A stretch of DNA of 64,000 bases from Arthonia radiata (GCA_002989075.1 PSQN01000007.1:310001-374000); one strand, 5' to 3'. Shown: positions 46,831 to 57,823, counted from the stretch's first letter. Program-made: numbers and translations. The notes: generated by a model not told the origin, from the sequence alone.

Positions 46831-48099
46831 TCACTCACCAAGCCGATACGCAACACTAGTCCCCACGTCATGCACGCCCGTCCCCCAACTCCTCAGCATG
46901 ACCTTCTCCGCGCCTTCGATCTCCTTGGCGTCCGAGTCGCCCCACTCCACGGGGACCTCGGAATCGGCGGCCGCGTAGACGAGGACGTTGAAGGTGCAGG
47001 GGTCGCTCAGCTGCGGCAGGAAGGTGACGGACGCGGTGATCTGCCGGAAGAGGGACTGGATCTCGGTTTGGATCTGGGCTTCGTCTTTGCGGTCGTCGTC
47101 TTTTGTTTTTGGTTTGGCTTGGGTGTTTTCATCGGCGGAGGTGGAGGGTGCGGATGATGAGGTTTTGGATGGCCGAAGGGGGGCGTTCATGTTGACCTGT
47201 CCTCGTCAGCACCCTTCCCTCCTGCCCTACCACTATCAACGATGAAATCCTTCATCATCCATCTCCTTCACCACAGCTCACACTAAAAAAGCCGAACACG
47301 AGTCCCCAACACCACCACCGCCACCGACTAAAAAGAAAACAACTCACATCAAACTGCCACCGCTCCACATGCTCCCCCGCCTCCTTACTCGTGATGACGA
47401 CCACGAGCTTCTGGATCTTCCCGCCGACCATCCACGTGTTCAGCTGCTTCATGATCCGCTTGATGTACGCCTTCACCTGGTCGTCGGACGTCACCAGCAT
47501 GTTCAGACCGTATTTCTTGACGGCCGCGAAGTCCTCGGGTGGGTAGACGCCGCGTTGGAATCTGCGTGGGTGTTTGTCAGCTTGTGGTTTTCGTGAATGT
47601 GTCTGGGTGCGAAGACTGGCAAGGTATGGGATTGGTGGACGAAGAGATGATGATGAAGAGTTCGGTGATCAGGATGGAAACTGGAGATGCGTCCGCGTGG
47701 TCCCTGTGGGCAACGCGGTTGTTTTGATTGAATGAACATGAATGCAGGCGGTCGTATCGTGAGCGCTGAGCGAGTGGTACTTACAGTATACTGTTGATAG
47801 AGTATTCGAACTGCATCTGTCAGCGTCCGGTGCCTCCTCTAACTTTGCGCATCTCAACTCACAAACTCCGCAACAAGCTTGCCAGAACCTACATATTGCA
47901 GTCAGGTAGTGCAATTTTTTGAGCGCCTTGCTCAGCGCCTCCCTGCGTTCTCTTGCGGCCACTGCACTCTCTCGCGCATCTGTTCCTCCTCCAAATGAAG
48001 TCTTAGCGTCACTTTCGATGACTCGGACTTACCTTTCAACGACAGCTTGTGCGTCTTCGCCTTGTCTTTCTCTTTCTCGTTCTCCGTTTTGGAAGGCAT
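46831..48099 (-). CDS. MAD2: Spindle assembly checkpoint protein MAD2 (HORMA domain)
   Basis: Binds Mad1 and Cdc20 to restrain the anaphase-promoting complex until chromosomes are attached. Five exons on the minus strand: 48033-48099, 47863-47888, 47785-47810, 47348-47561 and 46831-47196, giving 232 residues. The two 26-nt exons were located by restoring the HORMA sequence GSGKLVAEFFEYSINSILFQ, then RGVYPPEDFAAVKKYGLNML. The safety-belt region is in the last exon, and VAYRLGE closes the protein. An insertion of about 25 residues rich in Ser, Thr, Lys and Asp (after NAPLRPSK) lengthens it compared with yeast (196). Three introns are 144, 223 and 151 bp, long for this window. No single open frame covers even half the protein. 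Confidence 0.92.
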
Positions 48100-48443
48100 C
48101 TCGACGGTTTGGTGGGCAGTCTGAATGCCTGATGAGTCCGAGAGCGTGGAGTGTAAGAGTGATGGCGGCGGTCGGGGGTTGCTGTAGCAACGACTCCTTA
48201 TTTTCCAGGGGCAAAAGGACTTCAATAATTCACACCTGGAGAAATCCAATGAGGGCAAGGCATCAGTGTTGGCAATTATTGCGTTCATGCAATGAGTGAA
48301 TAAGGTCAGATATCTAGAGCCTGCAAACGAATAGCAAAACGGAACTCCCAACTCCACCCATGACCTACCTTCATGCATTTTGCTCCTCCTCTTGTGCGCC
48401 ATCCATTGTCCTAGGGGCGCTCATTCACCTACGCTTACCCCGC
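48100..48443. promoter_or_regulatory. MAD2 upstream region
   Basis: 344 bp between the MAD2 start and the stop of the protease gene on the same strand. It contains an open extension of the MAD2 first exon without its own start. Nothing else was recognised. Confidence 0.35.
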
Positions 48444-49857
48444 TTACATCGCACCCCCACTCACCTCCATCGCCCCCTCCTCCTCAGCCCTCGCCACAGC
48501 CCCGAACCGCTTATTCCCCTGATCGAACACGGCATAAATCCCCTTCAAAAACGTATCCCCCAGAATATCCAGCGGCATAACCCCCCGGCTCTGAATGCCA
48601 CCATAGCTCATGCCCTCGCCGGCGTCCGTGAACGCCAAATCACTCTTATGGATCGTGAACATATTGTCCCCCACCGCCACCTGCACTTCGGGCAGATCCG
48701 CGGCCTTGGTGTTGGTCGGGAAGACGTAGCCTTGGTTCTGGCTATCGTACTTCGCGCCAGGGATGGCGGCGTACACAGCCTCGCAGACTTCGTCCTCGAC
48801 GAGCGCGAGCGTGGTGCCGGTGTCGGCGATGGCGGTATTGTTGGGGGCTTTGACGGCTTTGCCGTTGACGGTGGTGGAGGTGGACGGGAACTGCCAGAAG
48901 CCGTTGCCGGTGTCGACGGGGGTGTACTTGATGTCGGCCTCCTTGATCTTCAGCGAGTCCAGGGCCTCAGAGTCAATGAAGCCGAAGGTGTACCAGCTAT
49001 TCTGCTCTTTCCCCTCGGCGTCTCGCCAACTGCCCAGCCACGCCGTGAAGAGCTCCGAGCCCTTCTCGATGTCGTCCTGGTCGATCATGTTCTGCACGGG
49101 TGTGGCGACGGGCTTCGGCTTGACGGTGTTGATGTTGGGAAAGGCGAGACCGAGGAGGCCGTCGCCCTCGCCTTGCTGGAACTCGGTGGAGAGCTTGTTG
49201 GCGAGCTCGATGGCTTGGTCGGAGACTTTGATGGAGCCGAGCGTGAGGGTGTCGGTGCCGACGGTGCCGGAGGAGGATGATCCGTCGCCGTAGGAGATTT
49301 GCCAGCTTGAGCCTGAGCTGTTCTTGAAGGACGACGACTTGGTAGCGTCGAAGATGGTGTGGGTGCTGCCGTACTTGGATTTCACGGTTGAGGGTAGCTT
49401 GGACGACCAGACCTGGGTAACGTTAGCAAGGTAAATATGTGCAATGGGTGGTGGATTAGGGTGGAATGTGAGAACATACCCAAAGATCACTCGACCCCGT
49501 GTCAAAGTCAAGCATCAGCTTCTGCGCTGGCGTGCCGATCTCGACGGGGCAGAGATACTCGGCGTCGTGTTCGATGTCGGTAGCCGGTACGTGCTCGCCA
49601 TCGCTAGGTGCTGCATTCTGTTTGAGAAGTTTCTTGTCCTGAACGAGCGTCTTCCCGGCAGTAAGGGCGCCCTTGGCTGCGGTGAGCTTGCCTTGAGGCT
49701 CAACTTTGGAGCCATGGGAGATAATGCCCTCTTTGGTCGGAGTGATCCCGAATTTAGCAATGGCACGGGCATAAGACTTTGGCCCTGAGCGCATGTGCTT
49801 GACGTTCTTGTAAAGAGGAACGCGCAAACGTTCAGGGGTGGTTGCTGGAGATGCCAT
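48444..49857 (-). CDS. Pepsin-family aspartic protease (A1) without signal peptide
   Basis: Minus-strand exons 49480-49857 and 48444-49412 (67-bp intron) give 448 residues; the join reads SSDLWVWSSKLP. The two catalytic aspartates are Asp119 in FDTGSSDLW and Asp323 in ADTGTT, with the flap YGDGSSSSG between, so the enzyme looks intact. Family A1 proteins normally have a signal peptide, then a pro-segment. Here the N-terminus, MASPATTPERLRVPLYKNVK, is hydrophilic and goes straight into a pro-like segment. No good upstream exon was seen. It resembles endothiapepsin/penicillopepsin in the catalytic part. It may be intracellular or unconventionally exported; that is inference. Confidence 0.88.
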
Positions 49858-50797
49858 GTTGAGTTCGTGTGTCTTACTAACTCAGTATGCTCGTATTCTA
49901 GAGAAAGAGGAGGAAATCAGCAGCGACAGCGCAGCACAACCTGCTTATGAACAGCGATAGGATTCACGTTCACAAGACTCCCCAAAGGCAACTGACTTAG
50001 AAGAATGATAAAAAAGCAGCGTCAGGAGGCGTGCCGTGCGTGTGATAGTTTCAGTCGTTGTTCATGCCTACTTCAAATCAAAATCGATTAGCCGACTTGA
50101 TTGACGTCTACTGGGACGTGCCTGGAGCTGGTCTGCTGCGGATACTGGCTTTGTTGCCGCGCACAGGCGGTGCCAGGCAGTCAGAGCCGCACGGCACTTT
50201 TATCACGAACAGTGACTGCGCGCGGAAGCAATTCGATCATCTGTCGGGTTCCTGCAAGTCTCATTGTCCGTTGAAAGCCTGACCTAAGCACGCGCCAAGG
50301 CTGACGAGTGACGAGTGTAGAATGACTGGGGACAAAGCGGTCACGCGACAGGTGCCGTCACGTGCAGAGGCGATTGTCTTCTGAACGTGCTCGCGCATCA
50401 TCGAGGCGAATGTGAGCTTGGTTCGATGGTATCCTCAGTGTTATGCGCGTTGGTTGACTCTGTACATTGTTCTTGATTGAAAACTGTTGAGGCCACTCGC
50501 AAGGGCACTATCGTACTGGCGCAGCCTGCAAAAGCTTTTCGTCCACATGCAGTTGTTCATTTCTACGCCGGAATAATTGATTTGCAGGAACATTGCAACT
50601 TTGTCTCAGTATGAGAGCATCCATGCATTCCGCTCTGGCGAATGTTTCCGCGCGCAAAATGCTGTCATTGAGGACACTTAATACTTACTTGGAGCTCGAA
50701 CATTCGAATGCCATTGATGAGTCAACGTGCTATACTTGTGCTCATATAGTGCTCTGTAATGTAGTTATGCGTGTGTTGAGTTCAGTAGTAAGATATG
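49858..50797. other. 940-bp spacer between protease and AP-3 mu
   Basis: Short frames (50058-50282, 50593-50829 plus) are unconvincing. It probably holds the protease promoter and the 3' UTR of the AP-3 gene. No repeats were seen. Confidence 0.4.
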
Positions 50798-52603
50798 CTA
50801 GCACCGCACTTCAATGCCTTTCTGACTGATTGTATGATACTTCACCCCTTTGTAAGGAGTGACGCCAGCTCCGAGACCTTTGCTCGACTTAATGTTGATG
50901 GAAAGGCCCTCGACTTTGATGCCGCTCGCTAGCCAACCCTTTACGTTGAAGGACAGATTGGCAGATTGTGGCATCATTGCAGCGTTTCTGACCCTTATTT
51001 CAGCGTCCGTTGCTGCCATTGGCGCAACCTTGCCAATGCCGTTCGTTTGCTTGTGGCCGTCTTGATATGAGTCACTCAGACCCTCGTCGTAGTCAAAGGT
51101 ATCCGTCTTCAGCTTCATACTCTGAGCAGAGATATCTGACGGGTTGTTTGCATCGGTCGTGCCGACGAGCGTGCATCTCATTGTAGCTCCCACGCTGCCA
51201 ATTGTTGCGGCTTCTCTGCCGGATACCCGCCACTCCAGCTCAGCCTCACTGGGTTGGTAATGGGCCTCGCCTTTGGAGCATCTGATATCGGTGATGTTCC
51301 GCACATGAGAAGGTACAGGAACACATACAATAATGTTCTCTGGCGTGGGTCCACCAGCCGCAGATGGGTTGTTGTTGATGCTGGAGGAGGGGCGTCCAGC
51401 GTTATTAAGAGACCTTACAGCGGCTGAACCTCCATAAGCCACCGACGATGATGCGCCAACCGCGACTCTGAGCGGAAAAAGCAATCTTACTTCAAGCTCA
51501 TCTCCGTACGTGCCCAGCGCCGGTGTCATCTCCACCGCCACCGGCAGGCTGACATTTGGGACGGGAATTTTGCCATCCACAGAGTCAGCATCAAAGATAC
51601 TTGGAAGAAGATCGCATTCATAGCCCGCAAGAGCGAAGCGGCCATCGGGAGGCACAAAGCTAAGGTCGCCAGGTCTCTCGCGCCATCGTGCCAATCGTAC
51701 ACATGGGTGGAAGACAGGTAAATCCATGGCTCGCTCGAAACCTTGCTTACCTCCTGGCGCTGATAAGGCCAATAAGAGATCGGGAACGCCGGAGATTTTG
51801 GCATTGAAAGCGATGGTGCCGTTTGCGAATGCTGATATGGGCCGACCAGACGGAGCCACGACAACGGAGAGGGTCTCGACAATGTCCACATAGAGCTCAT
51901 TTGAGGTATGCTTAACATTTGATCTCCGCCATGGAACCACTGAGCCTGCAGCAGATGTTGCCGTGCTGCTGATGCCGGTAGAAAGGGGAGGGCCACCAAA
52001 AGCGGGAGACTGGCTTCGATTCAGGGCGGGTGTGGATCTAACAAATGAGTCAGGCGCGTCATTAGAGGATACGAACTTGTCTTACGAGGGAAGGCCGATG
52101 CCCCCCAAAATGTTTCCAACCCAGTCGTCGACCTCGACGACTTCTCTTAAGGCATTGAGTTCAGTGTTGTGCACAATGCCAGCATCACAGACCTCGCCTA
52201 CGATTTGTAGAACGACATCGTAGTTTGCTTCTATCTTCGAAGGCAGTAAGGGAGCACCCAGGAAATCTTCCAAGGCATCTGCGATCCGATGTAGCAATTC
52301 GAGGACGAGCAATGGATCTCGCTCAGAGGATGCGGGACATAGGAACAGAAGACGGTCTTGGAGGTGTGAGAATAGTAGAGTCGGCGGAGACGTGCCCGTG
52401 AGATGGATCAAGGCGGGTCTCGGCGTAGGCTCTTTAAGGTAGAGCTGGATAATGTTCTTTGCGGAGAGCGGACGTCCTGTGTAGCAGTGGTCGAGGATAA
52501 TATTGCTGGCAGATGGTCAGCAGGAAGATTTTCAAGACCATTCAGCGAACATTGCGACTCACTTGTGATCGTCGTAGATGTAGAGAGCCTCGACGGCTCC
52601 CAT
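50798..52603 (-). CDS. APM3: AP-3 adaptor complex mu subunit
   Basis: The medium chain of the AP-3 coat, which sorts cargo from Golgi/endosome to the vacuole and recognises YxxPhi signals. Exons on the minus strand: 52563-52603, 52086-52505 and 50798-52037, giving 566 residues. The N-terminal longin part starts MGAVEALYIYDDH and continues NNIILDHCYTGRPLSAKNII; LEFLGAPLLPSKIEANYDVV-type blocks (here EDFLGAPLLPSKIEANYD) and NTELNALREVVEV identify AP-3. The mu homology domain begins VPWRRSNVKHTSNELYVDIV and ends YKGVKYHTISQKGIEVR. A Ser/Ala/Gly-rich insertion near residues 340-365 is extra. The start codon is shared through a 147-bp divergent promoter with the DMAC1-like gene. Confidence 0.93.
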
Positions 52604-52750
52604 GATCAAATAGTCACATCGCAAATGGATTGGAGAGCTTGCTCACATGTCAACCACCATGTTTAAATTCCGCCTATGTCCGCCCGCAACGAAGGTGGAG
52701 CCCGATCAATGGCAATACACAATTCAATCGCCTTTTGAGGGCAGCATGTT
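52604..52750. promoter_or_regulatory. 147-bp bidirectional promoter (APM3 / DMAC1-like)
   Basis: The two ATGs face away from each other with only 147 bp between them, so both transcripts must start inside this short segment or overlap it. No TATA box or named site is evident. Confidence 0.5.
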
Positions 52751-53063
52751 ATGGCGGCTTTTAAAGATGTCAAGCACCAGCAGTCGCCGCAAGATGCAAA
52801 GCAGTACGAAGACTGCCTGCCCTGCAGGTTGATGGGTGCATACCTCTCGATCTCCTCGCTCTCAGTCCATCCAGCTAACACTGCGTCCAGGCAGCGGCAC
52901 CTTCCTAGCTCTTGGGGCGTACCTTTTCACCGTCAAAGACGATGCCAAACCGGCACCGCCATCCAACAGGCTCGCTGCAGCGTTAGCAAAGCAGCGACCG
53001 CGTATACCGCCTGCTTTAGGCGTCGTTTCGATCGGCCTGGGGCTTTACAGATTAATCAATTGA
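52751..53063 (+). CDS. DMAC1/DUF4536-like small mitochondrial membrane protein
   Basis: A hidden small gene. Exons 52751-52835 and 52891-53063, joined across a 55-bp intron with a GTGCAT donor, give 85 residues. The join reads CLPCRLMGSGTFLALGAYLF. The pattern (Q/V)EDCLPCR-xxG followed by a small-residue-rich membrane helix, a basic linker (PPSNRLAAALAKQRPRIPPA) and a second helix VVSIGLGLYRLIN is that of the DUF4536 family. The human member, DMAC1/TMEM261, is a factor for assembly of the distal membrane arm of complex I. No single open frame shows it, because the true exon 1 and exon 2 lie in different frames. Family assignment is from pattern recall; function in fungi is inference. Confidence 0.78.
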
Positions 53064-53679
53064 AGACCAAGACCTTCAGAAAGACTGAAATGCGGCTACA
53101 TCTCAGTGAGAGACTTCTTTGGCTTACGGTGCAGATATCACGAGTCATCGCTGGCTAATGCCAGAGCGTTTTTGCAACCGACAACGCCAACCTCGTATCA
53201 ACGTGGGCACTCGAGATCACTGATTGCAGGTGAAGTACTACCACGAGGATAATTTTGCATGTCGACCAAACTTGCATTGAAAGTACCTTCACAAATGGGG
53301 CGTCGTTTTGTGTGTGAAGCGCATTTAGGACGAGCCAGCCACGCATCAAGAGGCAGGCTAGTCCGAAGAAAGTAGAGAGGAGCAGACGCAGCTTGTCGCT
53401 CATAAGCATACCATATTCAAGTGGTTCAATGCACGACAACGAATTTATACCACGGCGTCTGCGACGGGCAACTTTGTGTTCGGTAATAGCCATTAACACT
53501 CTTTATCCGGCGTTATCAAATTGATTATAAGAGGTTCTTTCTGCTCTTCTGATGGCTCTATTGTAGTGCCGTCAATGACAATGCTGTATGTGTCTCGTAA
53601 CGTCTGCTCATAGTCGCTATGCATCGCTCAGAAATGTTGAAAGCAATCGCACCCACCACAGCTGCTACTCTTCACTTTT
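53064..53679. other. Spacer after the DMAC1-like gene
   Basis: 616 bp. A 114-codon minus-strand frame (53155-53499) has two hydrophobic stretches (around LRLLLSTFFGLACLL and IILVVVLHL), but it has no start context and no recognised family. I list it as not supported. Confidence 0.35.
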
Positions 53680-54570
53680 TCAGCCATGTCGACTTCTCTT
53701 CCCGGAAGCTTCTTTGCTTCCAACAACTCCGTTCACATCGAAAAACTCATGCAAGGGAAGCTTCCGCTTCGATCCTGCCCCGTGCCCAAGGTTGCCGAAC
53801 GATATAGTCTGGGTTCGATCTGAATTGCGGGAATGATGGCTGGAGCGATGCGAGGTGTTTCTGGTGGTCCGAGGCAATAATTCTACGCGTACAGATGGCG
53901 GACTTCGCTGTGTTGGTGTGCACATATCGACGTCCGCGTGTGGGGGCATCGCCATTGGCGATCGAAATGTGAAGTTGTTAGAAGAAGGTACGTCGTGCTG
54001 GCATTCCTTCGCTGACGACAAAGTAGGGTTAGGAAGAGCTGGTTCTGTTTGGACAGACGCAGAATGATAGTGAGGTTGTGGCTTTTGTGACATCGTCGGA
54101 GTTGTACTTCTTCCTCGCTGTTCGTCCTCCTCTGGTGCAGTTGGTGTGGCCTCTTCCGGTGATCGGCACTTGTTGTTCAAGGTTTGATGTCGTTGTGTTG
54201 CCCATTCTCGAACTTGCCAGCCTTCGCCATCTCCCAGCCCAAGATTTCGCTCATCTAAAAAGGCTACAATGTCATCCAGAGCATCAACATATCCCGCATT
54301 GCGAGCCTCTCTTGTGAAGTCTTCCTCCTCGGCTGATGCGGTCTTGTACAATTGTGTCACGGAAAGGGCGGCCGCTTTGAACGCCTGCAATAGCTCGCTG
54401 TTGGCTTGTCTCCGGCGTGCATGCTGTGCCGGCCGTGGTAACGACGAGTTAAGACTCCGCATTGACTCCATGTTCGATAGGCTGTAGGATGAGAGCGGGC
54501 GGGCGCTGGATGACTTTGAAGACGCTGACGGGGGTGGCGTTCCGAGAGCAGCGCTTCTAATGCCACGCAA
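53680..54570 (-). CDS. HAPSTR1/TAPR1-like (DUF4588) protein
   Basis: A 296-codon open frame whose first ATG is at 54471. The frame is open further upstream (about 54640) and reads SKSLRGIRSAALGTPPPS, which looks conserved, so an additional 5' exon is likely and the start is unresolved. The core near LLQAFKAAALSVTQLYKTA, followed by ARNAGYVDALDDIVAFLDER and GWQVREWATQR, has the FxxAAxxVTQLYK pattern of the DUF4588 family, named for human C16orf72/HAPSTR1, a stress-response regulator linked to the ligase HUWE1. The rest is disordered, Ser/Pro/Thr-rich, with a C-terminal KRKLPLHEFFD segment that could be a nuclear signal. Family call is moderate; function in fungi is unknown. Confidence 0.7.
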   Translation of the reverse strand: MRGIRSAALGTPPPSASSKSSSARPLSSYSLSNMESMRSLNSSLPRPAQHARRRQANSELLQAFKAAALSVTQLYKTASAEEEDFTREARNAGYVDALDDIVAFLDERNLGLGDGEGWQVREWATQRHQTLNNKCRSPEEATPTAPEEDEQRGRSTTPTMSQKPQPHYHSASVQTEPALPNPTLSSAKECQHDVPSSNNFTFRSPMAMPPHADVDMCTPTQRSPPSVRVELLPRTTRNTSHRSSHHSRNSDRTQTISFGNLGHGAGSKRKLPLHEFFDVNGVVGSKEASGKRSRHG

Positions 54571-55254
54571 TGACTTTGAAAGAGATGCGAATTGTTCGGA
54601 AACGTTTCGAAAACTTGTAAGAGCGCGAGTCGGTTTCTATGATATTCTCTGGGGAAGCAGTGCAGGTGGAGTGGTAATGTGATCGACCGTCCCAAGCGCC
54701 AACTACTTGCGTTATTAGCTTCTTGGCATTGTTGCACAGGTCAGGATAGATTGCCGCCCTCAAGATCCAGGTGGTCCAACACCTTTGCAGAGTCCCTCTA
54801 AGCAAGAGGCAACGCAAGCGTCGTTATCCGGCGTCATGGAAAAGATAAGCTTTCACCGTGAATCGTTCCAACAGAAAGCTCTGCTGCAAGCAAGTCATTT
54901 TCGAAGTGGAGCCGGCATCCCTTTCTGTCATGCGCATCATGGGCAGGTTAAACCTCACCACCTCGAAACTGAGAAAGAGCAATCCGGTTTCAACAACGCG
55001 ACCTCTCTACTACCACTGCCTCGTCCACGCCGCCTGCGCTAGAGACCCTCTCCTTTCCGTCTACCCGTACGACACCGTGGGTCCGACCATCCGTTGCCCA
55101 TCATTCGCCTTTCATTGCCCCTAAGACAGACCAAATTGCAGCGAAAACAGCGGTGTGATCTTACCTGCATGCATGGCATTCTGATCTAGAGTATTCTCGA
55201 TCCGGCTCCTACCGTCTTCCCCCGGCCGTCCCAACAGAATTTGAGGGCTCGACA
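54571..55254. promoter_or_regulatory. Divergent region HAPSTR1-like / Btz-like
   Basis: 684 bp that probably contain the missing first exon of the HAPSTR1-like gene on the minus strand and the promoter of the next gene on the plus strand. Frames 54557-54817 (minus) and 54785-55042 (plus) are not convincing by themselves. Confidence 0.4.
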
Positions 55255-57257
55255 ATGGCGCACTCAGGACGTACAAGAGACATTGTAACAAGCCGCCGTC
55301 GCCGGGCAGATGAAGGGGAAGAGGACGAAGCTGGTTCCCTCGATTTCGACTCACAAAGCGAAGCCTCAGCGTTGAGTGGAGCCAATGATAGTGTCGAGGG
55401 AGGCAGAAGCGACGTCAGCGGACATCATCCTTCTGCTACTTCACGCACCCACGACCCTCGCGGCTCTCCTCGAAAGCTGCACGCTGCTACGCCTGTGCTA
55501 TCCGAGCCCAAGATGGCTACAGACACGCCGGCGTTCAGCAGCACTGCAGACGTGAATGCCATGACGAATGGTCTCAATGTGCCATCCACCGTGGACGGAG
55601 CGGAAGCCCTACAATTTGACGATGCAGAGCTCGCTACTTCTAACAATGACCTGAGTCACATACAAGGCGGTCAAGCAGTGGGTAATGAGAACCGCGCACA
55701 ACCCACAATAATGAAGCCTCCGCCGAAGATTACGACAACCGCTGTGCCAGACGCTTCACGCAATCCGAAGAGAAAAGGTCGAGAGTCCAGTGGGCTTGCA
55801 TACTCGGCAAAGTGAGTACTTCCCCTACTTTGATTTGAAAGTTCTTGAACCGCTGATGCCATGCCAGTCCTCTGCCAGCTGGCCCCAGCAGCACGTCCGA
55901 ACGCTGGAATCACGATTTGCACGATCTCATTGAGAACGACATGCCTGGCAAACAAGCTTTACCCATTGTCGAAGACATTTCTCGTCGAAATCTGCCAACA
56001 TACTGCACCTCTGCAAAGGGTCCAGAGCCGTTATCGAGGACGGTCACAATCGGTCACATAACTCTTCGGGTGTGTTTGCCTGGCATGTCCCAGCCCATAC
56101 CGTACGAAAAGACGCCTTTAAGGTACCACATCCGACTCCCCGATCTGCGACCGCCATTACGTCGAGACAAGCCAGTGCGAGTCTCACTACCCTACCGTCC
56201 GCCACGGTACATCTTTCCAAGCGTCGACCGATCCTTCATCTTCATTCCTCGCGCTCAGCGACCCAACCAGCAGGGCGGTCGGCGGCCTTTTGGCAGTCGT
56301 CGCAACAGTCTTTTCGGTGGAAGCAGCTATACGCCAAGCATTGCCATGAGCCGACGCTCTTCCGTCGCACGAGATGGCATTATCTCGCCCGCGGGTTCCA
56401 CTATGACCAAGCCCCCCTATGGTGCTCCCCCAGTCCAAGCGCGCCCAGTCGTGAAGCTTCCTATGGGGGCTAGGCCACCAGGTTATATGCACAACGGTTA
56501 CGGCCAGCACTCGGGCTTCAGTACGGCTCCTGTTAATGGCATGTCGGAACCAATGTATCCGCCGCCTGGCAAACCGACGTATCAGAGCCAATGGTATGGC
56601 CAGATTCCAGTTCATCAACCAAGACCGCAGAAAACCGTGTCGGTCACCAACATTGAGTCTCCCTCCAGAGAGAAGCTGCACGCTCCTCAGCAGCATGAAC
56701 ACCAGCCGTTTCACCACCAAGTCCCTAATCATGTTAACGGCGCGAAGAATGTCCCAGAGCAGCCATCGATGCCGGCACCATATGCTGCAAATGGCTACAG
56801 CAATGCACCTCTTGCGGGAACACCTACGCACTTACCCGACACCGCTGTTAATGCGCAACCGTTCCAACCAGATCAACCTCCTATGTATTATCCAGCCTCA
56901 TACCCTGTGCAGGATATGATGTATTACCCGACGACAGACAACGGCACAACTCCCTACGTCTCGCAGCCGATGATGGCGACACCCATGTACATGCAACCGA
57001 CCGTGCATGGCTCGTATCTAGTTCCGATGCTGAGTCCCGCGACTGTTCCCACCATGGCGCCAGTACCCGAAGCACCGCAAGGGATGTCTGCTTACGAGCA
57101 AAACGGCACCGTCTATTTCTATGATGCGTCTCAATACGGCAGAGAAAATCCTGCCAACGGGAATCCTTACTCTACATCTGATGCCAATGCCGCAGCCAAA
57201 ATCGATGGCGGTCAAATGTTTTACCCACCTACCAATTATTATCCGACGCAGCAATAA
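55255..57257 (+). CDS. Barentsz/CASC3-like (Btz) protein, putative
   Basis: Two exons, 55255-55811 and 55868-57257 (56-bp intron), give 648 residues; the join reads GLAYSANPLPAGPSSTSERW. The protein is mostly disordered: an acidic Ser-rich N-terminus after RRRRADEGEEDEAG, a short conserved-looking block ERWNHDLHDLIEND, then RSFIFIPRAQRPNQQ, a Gly/Arg segment, SYTPSIAMSRRSS and a Pro/Gln/Tyr/Met-rich C-terminus ending NYYPTQQ. The RW-HD pattern resembles the eIF4A3-binding Btz motif of the exon junction complex, and fungal Btz-like proteins share the RSFIFIPRA and SMSRRSS blocks. The aromatic residue cluster normally preceding it (FFMHD) is not evident, so binding may be altered. The alternative is an unrelated RNA-binding scaffold. 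Confidence 0.68.
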
Positions 57258-57823
57258 ATCACCTAATCCGTTACGACTGTCACGAGTTTGGGAAGAGAGT
57301 TCATGCACTTCTGAGCGAGGCGTTACGGCTGTCTGGACACTTGGGGATCGCCTTGTGTGGATCCCTGAAGCAGCATGCGAGTACCTGTACATAGAAGGAT
57401 ATCATTGCTATGAGACCTGCTCGAGTATTGCAACCTATCAATGTCGATTGATGCCCTTGCAGCACATTGCATATCCATATCTCTTGGGCAAGGCTACGCT
57501 TTTCCTCTTGCCTGCGATTTGTTGCAGTATGCGTGGAGCGTGGAGTTCATTTTCGTGATGTTATATGCTCACCGACTTCGAGGCCCCGCTAATTGGTATA
57601 GCCAGATTAGGCAATTTGTACCCTAAAGGTCAGCACGCGGCCGTGTGACGCCTCCTCTTCTCTGCCTGCGCACTGGAGACCTTACCTCTCCTTCCTTTCG
57701 CTTCCTTCAAACTTCCAACCCTCAATAAACTCATCACCGAGGGACTTGTAAGTAAAGGTCCCAATGCTTGCATCACCACTGCATGTTATTGACAATCTAC
57801 ATCAGCTCTCAACGCCATCTGTC
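57258..57823. other. Spacer before NBR1
   Basis: 566 bp with no supportable gene. The last 150 bp, C/T-rich, are the likely NBR1 promoter and leader. Confidence 0.4.

Noticed and set aside
48360-49280. 306-codon plus-strand frame opposite the aspartic protease
   Set aside because: Antisense shadow of a GC-biased coding region. It has no domain and no splice or start support.
53155-53499. 114-codon minus-strand frame with two hydrophobic stretches
   Set aside because: It lies in an AT-rich 3' region. The hydrophobicity fits chance T-rich codons, and there are no conserved motifs.
54857-55124. Plus-strand frames between the HAPSTR1-like and Btz-like genes as a separate gene
   Set aside because: Two overlapping frames in different phases with no conserved sequence. 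More likely promoter and leader DNA.
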